Below, in pieces: positions 17,890-26,737 of a stretch of DNA of 64,000 nt (position 1 is the first letter of the stretch; the number at the start of each line of letters is the position of its first letter). This stretch comes from Ferruginibacter paludis (GTDB taxonomy: Bacteria > Bacteroidota > Bacteroidia > Chitinophagales > Chitinophagaceae). The notes below the pieces were generated by a model. That model did not search any database. It saw only the letters and a list, made by a program, of their open reading frames with translations, and was not told the origin of the DNA. The translations under genes and the position numbers were made by a program. The stretch lies in contig NZ_JAUFQJ010000019.1 in the NCBI RefSeq assembly GCF_030409685.1, positions 30,053-94,052 on the forward strand, given 5' to 3'.

Positions 17890-18114
17890 CTGAAAATCAA
17901 GCAGTTATGAACAAATTCATAGCTGCTTTTTTTATTATTTGCACAAAAATAAATTTTAGTCAGAGGTCCTTTCTCTTACGATTAATGAAAAATCCCATAA
18001 AAAACAACAGAGACATTGACTGTATTATTTTAAATTATCGCATTTTGGTGTTTGCTACGTCACGCCCCACCTTTTTGTAAAGAAACCTGAAAAACAATAA
18101 CGAGATTACCAAAG

Positions 18115-18480
18115 TTATTGACTTGTAGTTGTCATCAATCTTTGAACATTGCTTTCTAATAATAACACCTTACACCCGGTTACCCAAACTTTTCCACCAC
18201 TTACTAAATCGATAACATTAGCATAACTAACAATGGATATGATAGTTTTGTTTTTGTAGTAAACTCTATAATTTAAGGGGATAGACTCGGTTTCTTTTTT
18301 CCCTGCGGGTATCCAGCAGGATAGATATAACGGGTTCCATAATAGTGCATTTTCATTCATCACAATTCGGGTTTTAGTAGCTCTAGGGTAGCTTTTTTTA
18401 AGTCTGATGAAAGTCATTTCCATTAGTTTGCATGCCTTAGCATCCTGACATAATCCTTCGTTAAACAAGTAAACTTTCAC
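18115..18480 (-). CDS. hypothetical protein (121 aa), uncertain
   Basis: A 121-residue frame in the roughly 690-bp stretch between tRNA-Asn and the biosynthetic cluster. It has no signal peptide and no motif I recognise; the middle (YRVYYKNKTIISIVSYANVIDLV) looks protein-like, while the ends do not. The base composition is A+T-rich, unlike the cluster beside it. It could be a real small gene, or the remnant of one left by whatever event placed the cluster next to the tRNA. Nothing else convincing is seen in 17890-18581. Confidence 0.3.
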   Translation of the reverse strand: MKVYLFNEGLCQDAKACKLMEMTFIRLKKSYPRATKTRIVMNENALLWNPLYLSCWIPAGKKETESIPLNYRVYYKNKTIISIVSYANVIDLVSGGKVWVTGCKVLLLESNVQRLMTTTSQ

Positions 18481-18581
18481 TTACTATTCTGTACCATCGC
18501 TTGCTCAGATAACATCTGCAAGGGATAAAGACGATTTGTTGCTAGATTATGGGAAGGGGCAGCTGGCATATCGCGAAAAAA

Positions 18582-19109
18582 TCAAATTTTCGAGAGTATA
18601 TAATCCAGCAATATTTGGGAGGAATCTTTTTCAGAAGTTGTATGGGTATCTATGACCAAGTCAGGGTTTTCCGGTATTTCGAACGGATCGTCGATACCCG
18701 TGAAATTAGTAATTTTTTCCGGATGCCCGTTTGGGAGAATAGCGCGACGATATAAACCTTTTGTATCTCTTTGAATCAAAGTTTCCAAATCGCAATCAAC
18801 CCAAACGGTATGTACAAAGTTGTTTTGAGATTTGAGTTCCTGGCGGACTGATTCATAAGGATTGATGGCAGCCATTATCGTTATCACTTCATTTCGGGCT
18901 AACACGTTTGCTAATATGCCAAGCCGGCGGATGTTTTCAATCCGGTCGGCTTTGGAAAAACCCAGGTCTTTACATAATGTTTGACGGTAGGCATCACCGT
19001 CAATTACTTCTGCCTTATATTGTAATTTTATCAGCATTGCTTTTACATTACAAGCCAGCGTTGTTTTGCCTGCCCCGGAAAGACCGGTTAATTGAATAAC
19101 AATCATCAC
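18582..19109 (-). CDS. cysC: adenylylsulfate (APS) kinase
   Basis: A 175-residue APS kinase. The P-loop is GLSGAGKTT (residues 9-17), followed by EVIDGDAYRQTLCKDLGFS, the APS-binding block, and FTGIDDPFEIPENPDLVID near the C-terminus, diagnostic for CysC. It makes PAPS from APS and ATP. No ATP sulfurylase or PAPS reductase is nearby, so this is not a sulfate assimilation operon. As the last gene of the leftward operon of a cluster that also holds a sulfotransferase, it very probably feeds PAPS to that enzyme. It starts 62 nt after the phosphopantetheinyl transferase gene. Confidence 0.93.
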   Translation of the reverse strand: MMIVIQLTGLSGAGKTTLACNVKAMLIKLQYKAEVIDGDAYRQTLCKDLGFSKADRIENIRRLGILANVLARNEVITIMAAINPYESVRQELKSQNNFVHTVWVDCDLETLIQRDTKGLYRRAILPNGHPEKITNFTGIDDPFEIPENPDLVIDTHTTSEKDSSQILLDYILSKI

Positions 19110-19171
19110 GTTTTGTTTAGCTATCGATATATTTTTTGTATACAGGGTGATCCGTGTTTAGAATCAATGTT

Positions 19172-20002
19172 TTAGCCACGTATCTCAGCGCATTGACTAT
19201 CAAATTGTCCTGCAAAACCAGTTATTAAACCTCCTTCAGAATATTGCCAGCACGAAAGATCACAATCACTTCCCTCAACCGCAATTGCTGCAACATAACC
19301 CCTGCCGGGACACAAATCCTGTACATGCCAGTCTGAACTTTCTCTTTTATCGCCTGCCAATACATGCGGCAATAAAACTCTTTCACTTATTAATGACACA
19401 TCAAACTGTTGCATTCTTGCCAAAACGCCCTCACCCACAGCCTTGAGAATGGCTTCTTTCCTGGTCCAGTATTGAAAAAATACCCCGGATCGTTGGTCGT
19501 CATCAATCCGCTCTAACGAAATGATCTCGTTTGAAGAGAAGAAGCTGTTAGCAATTTGCCCGACAGCGACATCACATCGGATACGCTCGATGTCGATACC
19601 AATGTCACGGTCTGGGGTAATAGCCAAAAGTGCGACTGCATCGGAGTGCGACAGGTTAAATTGAAGTGTATCGTAACCAGCGTTGGTTACAAGGAATGGT
19701 TTACCGTGACTAGTGTACTTAAACCGTAGTTCTTGCGGAGGTATTCCCAAATAATATCCTAGAATCTGTCGAAGCATCCCGCGTGCCGCAATGAATCGTT
19801 TCTGATCTCTTTCAAAGCGAAACCTGCCAGCTCTTTCCCGTTCGTCGGTTGAAAGTAGCCCCAGCAGGCGGTTCTTTGAAAGTGGGGTAATATCGAGGTC
19901 TACGCGCCACACATGGACCTCATTTAAATTTAAAGAGATCAATTCCTTAGTAATTACCCGGCTCCATTGTAGTTTATCCATATCCATATTTGATAAGATC
20001 AA
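19172..20002 (-). CDS. Sfp-type 4'-phosphopantetheinyl transferase
   Basis: A 276-residue Sfp/AcpT-type transferase. The Mg/CoA-binding signature is D133-IGIDIER and the second is WTRKEAILKAVGEG (179-192), both typical of the Sfp group; FNLSHSDAVALL precedes them. It moves the phosphopantetheine arm from CoA onto the serine of carrier domains. In this cluster the targets would be the two ACPs of the polyketide synthase (Ser39, Ser1837) and the T domain of the peptide synthetase (Ser1028). It begins 6 nt after the P450 stop, so they are co-translated. Confidence 0.92.
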   Translation of the reverse strand: MILSNMDMDKLQWSRVITKELISLNLNEVHVWRVDLDITPLSKNRLLGLLSTDERERAGRFRFERDQKRFIAARGMLRQILGYYLGIPPQELRFKYTSHGKPFLVTNAGYDTLQFNLSHSDAVALLAITPDRDIGIDIERIRCDVAVGQIANSFFSSNEIISLERIDDDQRSGVFFQYWTRKEAILKAVGEGVLARMQQFDVSLISERVLLPHVLAGDKRESSDWHVQDLCPGRGYVAAIAVEGSDCDLSCWQYSEGGLITGFAGQFDSQCAEIRG

Positions 20003-20008
20003 TTCACA

Positions 20009-21361
20009 TTAATTTCTGCGTTGAAGGGTCATTACCAGGCCTCCCCTGGGACGCAGGTTAATACGTTGCAAAAATTCCACCGGGTGATCCGGCTCCATTT
20101 TTAAACTCCAGTGTTGTGCCATGGTAGCCAGTACGAGTATGCCATGTAACCAGGCAAAGGGTTCGCCAATGCAGGAGCGAGGCCCCCGGCTAAAAGGGAA
20201 ATATTCATATTTGGCATTCAAACCATGAGCATGCTTATCCCAGGCATGGGGGTCGAATTTCTCCGGGTTTGGATGGAATCGGGGATCATGATGTATTAAA
20301 TAAGGACTCATGAGAATGATGGTGCCACCTGGAACAATATATTTATCAATAAAAAAATCTTTAAGTGCCTGGCGGGGGATAAGATACGTGGGAGGGAAAA
20401 TGCGCATGGATTCTCCCAAAACCATCCTTGTATACTTTAGCTGGCTAATATCGGCTTCAGTTGGTAACCTTCCATTTAATACACGATCAAGTTCTTCATG
20501 CAATTCGGCTTCAGCATCGGGATTTTGCGAAAGCAGGTACCAGGCCCAGGTGAGCGCAGTTGAAGTGGTATCGAACGCCGTTAGTAACAAGGTGAGTGCC
20601 TCATCCCGCAAGTGCAGATCGCTCATGCCCGGTTCGTCACCATTTTGCCCTTGCGACCGTAGCAATAGGGAAAGCAGGTCTCCATTGTCCAATTTGCTTT
20701 TACGGCGATCGGCGATCATTCTATAAATCGTTTCGTCTAGTCTCGATTTAGCCTTTTTAAACCGAATAGTCCCAGGCATGGGCAGTTTGAGTAATAATTC
20801 AGCAAAAGGCACCACTATCCTGTCAAACAGGCTCGTTACATCTTCCAACGCCTGGTTAATTTCCGGAGCTTCTTTTTCTATGTCCAGGTTGAAAAACGCG
20901 TTTCCTGCAACAGCAATGCTCAGCTTGGTCATCTCTTCTTTTATCTCAACCTGCATTCCGTCTTCCCAGCCCTTCATCAGCCTCATGACACCTTTGGTTA
21001 TGACTGGCGCATACGATTCAATCATACTGCGATGAAATGCAGGCTGTATGATACGCGATTGACATTTATGGAATTCTCCCTCACTGGTCAAAAGTCCTTC
21101 ACCCAATAATGCCTTCGCCATTTCCAACGGCCTACCTTTTACAAAATTCCGATGTTGTATCGTGAGCACCTCTTTAATAAAATCCGGGTGATTGAGTAAA
21201 ACGATCCGTATGGGACCAAGTTTAAAATGAACGATGTCGCCGAATTCTTCAGCAATGTTTCTTAAAAAACCAATACTGTCCTTACGGAAGCTAAATAAAT
21301 AACCTAAAGGAAGTCTGGTCTTTGGTCCGGGAGGAAGTTTAGATTTCTTGATAGCATTCAT
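20009..21361 (-). CDS. cytochrome P450
   Basis: A 450-residue soluble P450. The heme-binding loop is FSRGPRSCIGEPFA (Cys near residue 395), the K-helix ExxR is ESMRIFPP, and the I-helix reads LLTAFDTTS, with Ala where Gly is usual before the D-T-T. It has no membrane anchor. The overall form (PPGPKTRLPLGYLFSFRKD at the start) resembles the CYP102/CYP4-like fatty acid hydroxylases more than short macrolide P450s, so a lipid chain is a plausible substrate. In the cluster it would hydroxylate or otherwise oxidise the acyl chain or product. It sits 12 nt after the double OleA-like gene. No ferredoxin partner is seen nearby. Confidence 0.92.
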   Translation of the reverse strand: MNAIKKSKLPPGPKTRLPLGYLFSFRKDSIGFLRNIAEEFGDIVHFKLGPIRIVLLNHPDFIKEVLTIQHRNFVKGRPLEMAKALLGEGLLTSEGEFHKCQSRIIQPAFHRSMIESYAPVITKGVMRLMKGWEDGMQVEIKEEMTKLSIAVAGNAFFNLDIEKEAPEINQALEDVTSLFDRIVVPFAELLLKLPMPGTIRFKKAKSRLDETIYRMIADRRKSKLDNGDLLSLLLRSQGQNGDEPGMSDLHLRDEALTLLLTAFDTTSTALTWAWYLLSQNPDAEAELHEELDRVLNGRLPTEADISQLKYTRMVLGESMRIFPPTYLIPRQALKDFFIDKYIVPGGTIILMSPYLIHHDPRFHPNPEKFDPHAWDKHAHGLNAKYEYFPFSRGPRSCIGEPFAWLHGILVLATMAQHWSLKMEPDHPVEFLQRINLRPRGGLVMTLQRRN

Positions 21362-21373
21362 ACACCTATAGAA

Positions 21374-23419
21374 TCAAAAATGATAAATAGCACAGCCGAC
21401 CTGGATACCTGAACCGACAGTAATCATTAACCCGGTATCCCCAGGCTTTACAAGCTCCTTTTTATATGCAAAATCCAGGGCATAAGGTAGAGATGAGGTA
21501 AATAAGTCAGGCCCTTCCCCCACAGCATCAATAAATATGTCCTGTGGAAGATGCAACAAATCGCTCAATCGTACAATAAACCCGGATGAAATTTGGGGCG
21601 GGAAAACCCTGTCTATCCCGCTGAGATCAAGTCCCTCCATCTGCAGCAATTCCTGAACGGCAGGGAGAATGCAGGCTAAATACAATTCTTCAAGATTGTT
21701 GTCTTTCCGGATATGTAGATAAGGCTTTACGTTACTGGTATTACAATAAGTGGTATATGAATGTAGTGATTCTTCATGGTATTTGAACAGAAAACGCGAA
21801 AAACCGACATTGTTCAGTGGATCTGCATCCAGGATGATAGCCGATGCAGTTTCAAGTATACCCAACAAATCACCCGGAAAATCACCGGCGTTGTTTTCAC
21901 ATTCTGCTGCGACTACCATTGCTGTCTTGCAATTTTCAGCTACAATCATTTGTTGAACCACATAGCACGCATTCAGGAAGCCAATGGAACCATTAAAAAT
22001 ATCAAAGGCAAGCGTTTTATTATTGCTGTAGCCCGGTGAAGTTGCATTCATAGCCAACTCACCAGCCAGTAGTGCAGCATAGGCTGGTTCAAGAAGATAA
22101 TCTGTGCGATAAACGCCGCAATAAATTAACAGACCGATGTCACAGCATTGGTAAGAGGATTCCTTAAGGCATATTGTAGCTGTCTGGTGAAGCAACTCCA
22201 TTGAATTCTTTTTCCCGGGGGACTCTTGCGGAATCGTTCCCATACTTTCAATTCGAATTCTGGGCGCATTAAGAGTTGTGGCCGGACTCAATCGTTTGTG
22301 AACGGCTTCTTTTGGCTTAACAGATGGTTGTGATTCCATCTGACGCATTCGATCCGGCAAATCATCAAAAACGTATAGCACTGTACCGATGGTGAGCCCG
22401 GAAGCGGAGATGCTAAATACCACCTTATCCCCGGACTGAATTTTATTGTTACGGATATGATCGGCGATAGCAATGAAATGCGAAGTAGAAGCTGTATTGC
22501 CGCGTTGTTCCAGGTTGTTAACGGTATTCCCTTCATGAAAAACTTCGCTTTTCAATAAACGATTAATCTCTCGTCGTGCACCATTGAGTGTGATTTCCGA
22601 GGTCTGGTGCATAATCAAATGTTGTAAACTTTCGGGTGGCCACCCTGCCTGTTGAAGCAAGTTCATCGCGTGTTTAGCGCAGGCTTTTATCGCCACGTCC
22701 GTAAGGTTTACGGAATCTGTATACATGATCATTCCGCCATGTTCTGAGGATTTGGCAATACAGTATGAACTGTAGTGACCGAAGGTTTGAAGATCAATTT
22801 CCTGAAACCCGACCTGTTTTGTTGTGGCTTTTTCCAGGATCACTGCGGCTCCTGCATCCCCCAGTGTCAGGCATGGAAGCCGGGTATCCATGAAACCTTT
22901 GATCTCTTGTTGGGCAGTTTGGGTGAGGTGGGTGATGTATTCACCACTTACCACCATGCCACGGCGGATAGCCCCTGTATTTATTAAAGCGTTTACGATA
23001 TAGATACCGGTAAACATTCCTGCACAGGCATTGGTTATATCAAACACCAGGGCATTGGTAAAACCGAAATACTGCCTGAGCCTGATTGAAGTGCCTGGTT
23101 CAAATGAAACCGAGTTAAGGCCATCATATCTTGATATATTACAGCAAATCAGCAAATCAATATCTGTGGGATTGTATTTTGATTTTGCCAGGCAATCGGC
23201 AATTGCTTTCCTGGCCAAATCAATGGAAAATTCATTCCGGCCTGCCATGCGCCTTGTCTTAATACCAGTAACCTTTTCGAGGGGAAAACGAACCTGGTTT
23301 TTACAATCCATCAGCACTTCGCCGGTGGAATAGGATTGTGGTGGAAGGTATACCCCGAGGCTCTCAATGATGTTGTTTGGGCTTTGATCCATATTTATCA
23401 GCATTAGGAATTTTATCAT
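21374..23419 (-). CDS. double OleA/KAS III-like thiolase: active half fused to a catalytically dead half
   Basis: A 681-residue protein made of two thiolase-fold domains. Residues 15-355 form a complete OleA/FabH-like enzyme with Cys132 (DITNACAGM), His271 (IMHQTSE) and Asn308 (EQRGNTASTS), plus Glu107 in SFEPGTSIR, which aligns with the OleA glutamate that deprotonates the second acyl chain. Residues 385-681 repeat the fold but have Ser478 for Cys (DIFNGSIGF), Pro608 for His (FPPQISS) and no Asn (GEGPDLFTSS), while keeping the Glu (Glu444, LLEPAYAAL). OleA does head-to-head Claisen condensation of two acyl thioesters to a 2-alkyl-3-oxo acid. In lipstatin and nocardiolactone pathways two separate OleA-like subunits pair up; here they look fused. 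Overlaps the diiron gene by 4 nt. Confidence 0.85.
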   Translation of the reverse strand: MIKFLMLINMDQSPNNIIESLGVYLPPQSYSTGEVLMDCKNQVRFPLEKVTGIKTRRMAGRNEFSIDLARKAIADCLAKSKYNPTDIDLLICCNISRYDGLNSVSFEPGTSIRLRQYFGFTNALVFDITNACAGMFTGIYIVNALINTGAIRRGMVVSGEYITHLTQTAQQEIKGFMDTRLPCLTLGDAGAAVILEKATTKQVGFQEIDLQTFGHYSSYCIAKSSEHGGMIMYTDSVNLTDVAIKACAKHAMNLLQQAGWPPESLQHLIMHQTSEITLNGARREINRLLKSEVFHEGNTVNNLEQRGNTASTSHFIAIADHIRNNKIQSGDKVVFSISASGLTIGTVLYVFDDLPDRMRQMESQPSVKPKEAVHKRLSPATTLNAPRIRIESMGTIPQESPGKKNSMELLHQTATICLKESSYQCCDIGLLIYCGVYRTDYLLEPAYAALLAGELAMNATSPGYSNNKTLAFDIFNGSIGFLNACYVVQQMIVAENCKTAMVVAAECENNAGDFPGDLLGILETASAIILDADPLNNVGFSRFLFKYHEESLHSYTTYCNTSNVKPYLHIRKDNNLEELYLACILPAVQELLQMEGLDLSGIDRVFPPQISSGFIVRLSDLLHLPQDIFIDAVGEGPDLFTSSLPYALDFAYKKELVKPGDTGLMITVGSGIQVGCAIYHF

Positions 23420-24891
23420 TTACGACCCATGATTGTAAGAAGTCTTTTGGGCTCCACATACACGCTTATTCTGGCTAACTGTTCACTTAAGCGACAAGTG
23501 ACGTGATGGTAAAGTAATTCGGAGTCTATTCCAAAGGCCCGGAACGCCTGGATCAGGTGGTGATCATCGGTTTTATCTCCATAAACGGATTTAATAATAA
23601 GTTCTAAAGCCAGTTTGTTGCGAAAACGTTCCCATCTATCACCTTTCCTGAAAAGCTCATTGTACATTGCTACACACAAGTCCATATGCCTGGTTTCATC
23701 CTGCAGTGAGATAGTTTTGCAAATATTGCAAAACAAACTATCCGGCATATATTTTTCATTACCAAAAAATTCAAGCGTTGCTGCGCCGATTACTTCAACA
23801 ATTACAGCCAGGAATAAGCCAGCCCCCGGCATAAACCTTGCAAGCCACATATAGCGATCAGCACCCTTTATAAGGATAGCTGAAATAAATTCTTTGGCTG
23901 CTAACTTTTCTACTAAATAACGCCGAAAGGTAGCCGAATGCTTTGCTTCATCATTTATAAATGTGGTCATCGCTTCCTGGATCTCACGATGACGCTTGTA
24001 ATGGATGATGCCCATCGTTAAAGGAGCTATCGCGCTTTGTTCTACAACCAGGGCGTGGTTGGCAATATCTCTGAGCCCACGAAGTTGACGCTTTAACATC
24101 AGATCTTTCAACCGGGACATATCCTTTGGATTCCCGGGTAAACTTTTAGATTGTAAGGTTCGCTTAAGCAATTCGCGTGTTTCCTCCAAATCAATCATTA
24201 CCCGGGGCTCAATTGAATTAAGCTCCTTTCGAATTTTTATCTTCAGTTTCTCAGATGCTATTTTGTGCTGTAACTTAAGTTGTTTCAAATCACTTTGAAA
24301 CTGTTTTATTTGATAAGTCAGCCGGGATAATTCGAGTATCTGCTCCTGTCTTTCGGCATCTGTTTCTAAGATTTTAGTCTTAATTCCCCTTTTAAAAAAT
24401 CCAAGCCGCTGTTGTTCATGCAAGTCTAAAAATTCACTATTGTAAATTTCTAACTGATCTTTCAGTTTTAAAACAGCCGACTGAAGACTCTTTAGTGGTG
24501 AAAGAATCAATAAAGTCTGCCCAATGGCTGTTCTGTCAAACGGAACAAGTTCAGCGATATCTTTTAGGGCATCTTCTTCCAACGGAAGTTGCTCTTGCCG
24601 AATCTGGATTATTTTGCGCTCTAAGCTCTCTTCCACCATTGGTAAAACCATAAAGAGCATTTTTGAGAAATCATTCAAAGAAAGGTTTTCCACCTGCTCC
24701 TTCAGGTTATCACCAACGTTTTGATCCCAATTAAATTTGGTGTCCTTACTCCAATATTTTTCCTCGCTATCCCTTGTATATTGCGTGAAGTCATGCGTAG
24801 GCGTAATGTAGTAATCCGGTCGCCCTTTGATAACCACTTTACGAATTGATGGAGTAGTATTATTTTTCATTTTTTCGATAGTGATTTGCAC
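23416..24891 (-). CDS. ferritin-like diiron oxygenase with a long helical insert
   Basis: A 491-residue protein whose C-terminal half (about 275-480) is a ferritin-like diiron bundle: Glu284 (VVEQSAIAPL), Glu315-x-x-His318 (INDEAKHSATF), Glu366 or Glu374, and Glu399-x-x-His402 (LQDETRHMDL), the ExxH pairs of diiron oxygenases. The N-terminal part (YWSKDTKFNWDQN...MVEESLER) also resembles the first helix of this class. Between about 100 and 265 lies a charged, heptad-like helical stretch likely to form a coiled coil, unusual for AurF-like enzymes. It probably activates O2 for hydroxylation, N-oxidation or desaturation on the cluster's chain. Its stop overlaps the next gene start by 4 nt, pointing to translational coupling. 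Confidence 0.75.
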   Translation of the reverse strand: MQITIEKMKNNTTPSIRKVVIKGRPDYYITPTHDFTQYTRDSEEKYWSKDTKFNWDQNVGDNLKEQVENLSLNDFSKMLFMVLPMVEESLERKIIQIRQEQLPLEEDALKDIAELVPFDRTAIGQTLLILSPLKSLQSAVLKLKDQLEIYNSEFLDLHEQQRLGFFKRGIKTKILETDAERQEQILELSRLTYQIKQFQSDLKQLKLQHKIASEKLKIKIRKELNSIEPRVMIDLEETRELLKRTLQSKSLPGNPKDMSRLKDLMLKRQLRGLRDIANHALVVEQSAIAPLTMGIIHYKRHREIQEAMTTFINDEAKHSATFRRYLVEKLAAKEFISAILIKGADRYMWLARFMPGAGLFLAVIVEVIGAATLEFFGNEKYMPDSLFCNICKTISLQDETRHMDLCVAMYNELFRKGDRWERFRNKLALELIIKSVYGDKTDDHHLIQAFRAFGIDSELLYHHVTCRLSEQLARISVYVEPKRLLTIMGRK

Positions 24892-24926
24892 AGGGACAGC
24901 GCTAAATACAATAAATCAGACAGAAC

Positions 24927-25580
24927 TTATGCGTGAATCGCTCTACCAGCTTCCTTATTGCTGGTAATAACCAAAATAATCAACAAGCTCAAAATGGCTG
25001 CAAAAAAGCACCAAACAGAAATTAAATAATTGGTGAAAAAAATGTAAGTCAGGATCAACGCCCCCATCATAGCAGCAGCCAATAATTTTGTATAGTGTAA
25101 AGTGGAAAGAAAAGGAGTAACAGCAATGGTTACAAAATTTACAGGGCGCATTATATTTAGAAAAGGAAAATCCCGGAGATAGCGGATATGGCAATTCTCC
25201 ACAACGGCCGAAATATCATACCTGATGAGGCAATAAAACATATAAATCGATGAAGCCCCCCCAAGTAGCAAAAAATAGTACAAAACTTTTTTCCTGTGTT
25301 TATCCGTTTCCATCAACCACATTGTAAGTGGAACCCAAATTGGCCACAGTGGCTGTGAAATGAACGAGTAGACATATAGAGCCGGTTTATACCAGGATGC
25401 GAACCCAGGATTTTTTAAAGACATCCACACGAAGCCTTCTGCTATTTGATGGAGACTAAAAAGAACAGGGGTGCACGCAAATGTCAACATTCCCGGGGAT
25501 TTTGTATGTTTAATTGCATAATATCCCGGACCTAAAAGGCTTGCTCCTACCGCAAAACTTGCAGTTGCTGAGAAACACAT
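24927..25580 (-). CDS. DUF6629 family membrane protein
   Basis: A 217-residue integral membrane protein starting MCFSATASFAVGASLLGPG, the characteristic start of DUF6629, with about seven hydrophobic helices (for example FAVGASLLGPGYYAI, YFLLLGGASSIYMFYCLI, AAILSLLIILVI). The motif HQIAEGFVWMS after the second helix is typical. The family has no assigned role. It lies inside the leftward biosynthetic operon, 35 nt before the diiron gene but 140 nt after the reductase gene, so it may be a passenger, or may serve transport or membrane anchoring of a lipid product. The base composition here is more A+T-rich than the reductase and ligase genes. Confidence 0.75.
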   Translation of the reverse strand: MCFSATASFAVGASLLGPGYYAIKHTKSPGMLTFACTPVLFSLHQIAEGFVWMSLKNPGFASWYKPALYVYSFISQPLWPIWVPLTMWLMETDKHRKKVLYYFLLLGGASSIYMFYCLIRYDISAVVENCHIRYLRDFPFLNIMRPVNFVTIAVTPFLSTLHYTKLLAAAMMGALILTYIFFTNYLISVWCFFAAILSLLIILVITSNKEAGRAIHA

Positions 25581-25720
25581 AATGAAGGTTTTAATGAAGG
25601 CGTTTGGTGACTTTATAAATCAAGTACCGAAGTAATATTCATGAACAATAATCAGCTCTTATCAAATCTACATTTTTATCATACGAAATCCTATTTTTTT
25701 TATTGAATTGTTTAAGAGAA

Positions 25721-26737
25721 TCATTCAGGATTATCAACTGAAGCCGAATGCCTTAATAGCCAGGCCCGCAGCCGTTCCATCCCTTCTTCTAATGAAACCT
25801 CCGCTCCATATCCAAAATCTCGCCTTGCGGCTGAAATGTCGTACCAATGTGCTGTGGAAAGTTGTTGAGCCAGGAAAAGCGTAATGGCAGGTTCGCCGGA
25901 AAACCCGCAAATCTGGTATATCGTTTCCAACAACAGGCCTGCAAAGCGGGCGATTGCAGGAGGCAGAGTTTTAGCTACCGGCGGTAAACCCCCGCTGGCC
26001 AAAAGTTGATTGATCAGTTCCGCAATAGGGATAGGGGCGCCCTGGGAGATGAAATAGGTTTTGCCTTCAACCGTGGCCGGGTTCACGAGCAGTTGGGCAA
26101 AGGCCTGCAGATGGGCTTTGGCAGCATTGTCAATATAAATGCAGTCGACCCTGTTAAGTGAAGTGCCGGGGATGCGGAGTTTGCCGGCCCTCGCCTTTTT
26201 GAAGAGGCGGGGAATGAAATGGTAGTCTCCCGGGCCCCAAATCAGGTGTGGTCGCAGTGAAACCGTTTTAAGAAATGTATCATTGGCGGCCATGACCAGT
26301 TTTTCCGCACTGGCCTTAGTTTTGGGATAATAAGCGCTGTATTTTGAGGGATAGGGAAGACTTTCATTGTGGCCTTCCGAATCTTTGCCGCGGTAAACCA
26401 CGCTGGGCGAACTGGTGAAAACGAGGTTTCGGATGCCCAACTCACGGCAGGCCTGCAGCACATTTTCGGTACCGGTGACATTGGCCCGGTAAAAATCTTC
26501 GTATTTACCCCAGATACCTGTTTTGGCTGCAACATGAAAAACTGCTTCGCAGCCTGTCATCGCTGCTTTCAGCACAGTGTACTCCGAGAGGTTGCCCTGG
26601 AAATGAGTCACGCCTATCAGATCCAGTTCAGGGTAATTTCCCCGGGAAAAAGTTACTACTTCATGTCCATGTGTACGCAATTGACGCACAATGGCGCTTC
26701 CCAAAAATCCACCCCCACCTGTTACAAACAGTTTCAT
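25721..26737 (-). CDS. OleD-like NAD(P)-dependent 2-alkyl-3-oxoalkanoate reductase
   Basis: A 338-residue short-chain dehydrogenase of the extended 3-beta-HSD/epimerase type. The Rossmann loop is FVTGGGGFLGSAIVRQL, the catalytic pair lies in SAYYPKTKASAEKLV (Y-x-x-x-K), and LRPHLIWGPGD is the block shared with OleD and LstD. OleD reduces the beta-keto acid made by OleA to a 2-alkyl-3-hydroxy acid. Its start overlaps the OleC-like gene stop by 4 nt, as in many ole operons. On sequence alone it could be another sugar-type epimerase, but the OleB-OleC-OleD order decides it. Confidence 0.85.
   Translation of the reverse strand: MKLFVTGGGGFLGSAIVRQLRTHGHEVVTFSRGNYPELDLIGVTHFQGNLSEYTVLKAAMTGCEAVFHVAAKTGIWGKYEDFYRANVTGTENVLQACRELGIRNLVFTSSPSVVYRGKDSEGHNESLPYPSKYSAYYPKTKASAEKLVMAANDTFLKTVSLRPHLIWGPGDYHFIPRLFKKARAGKLRIPGTSLNRVDCIYIDNAAKAHLQAFAQLLVNPATVEGKTYFISQGAPIPIAELINQLLASGGLPPVAKTLPPAIARFAGLLLETIYQICGFSGEPAITLFLAQQLSTAHWYDISAARRDFGYGAEVSLEEGMERLRAWLLRHSASVDNPE

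Noticed and set aside
18490..18650. Plus-strand coding-like run (SLAQITSARDKDDLLLDYG...) running into the end of the APS kinase gene
   Set aside because: No start codon and half of it is antisense to cysC; at most debris.
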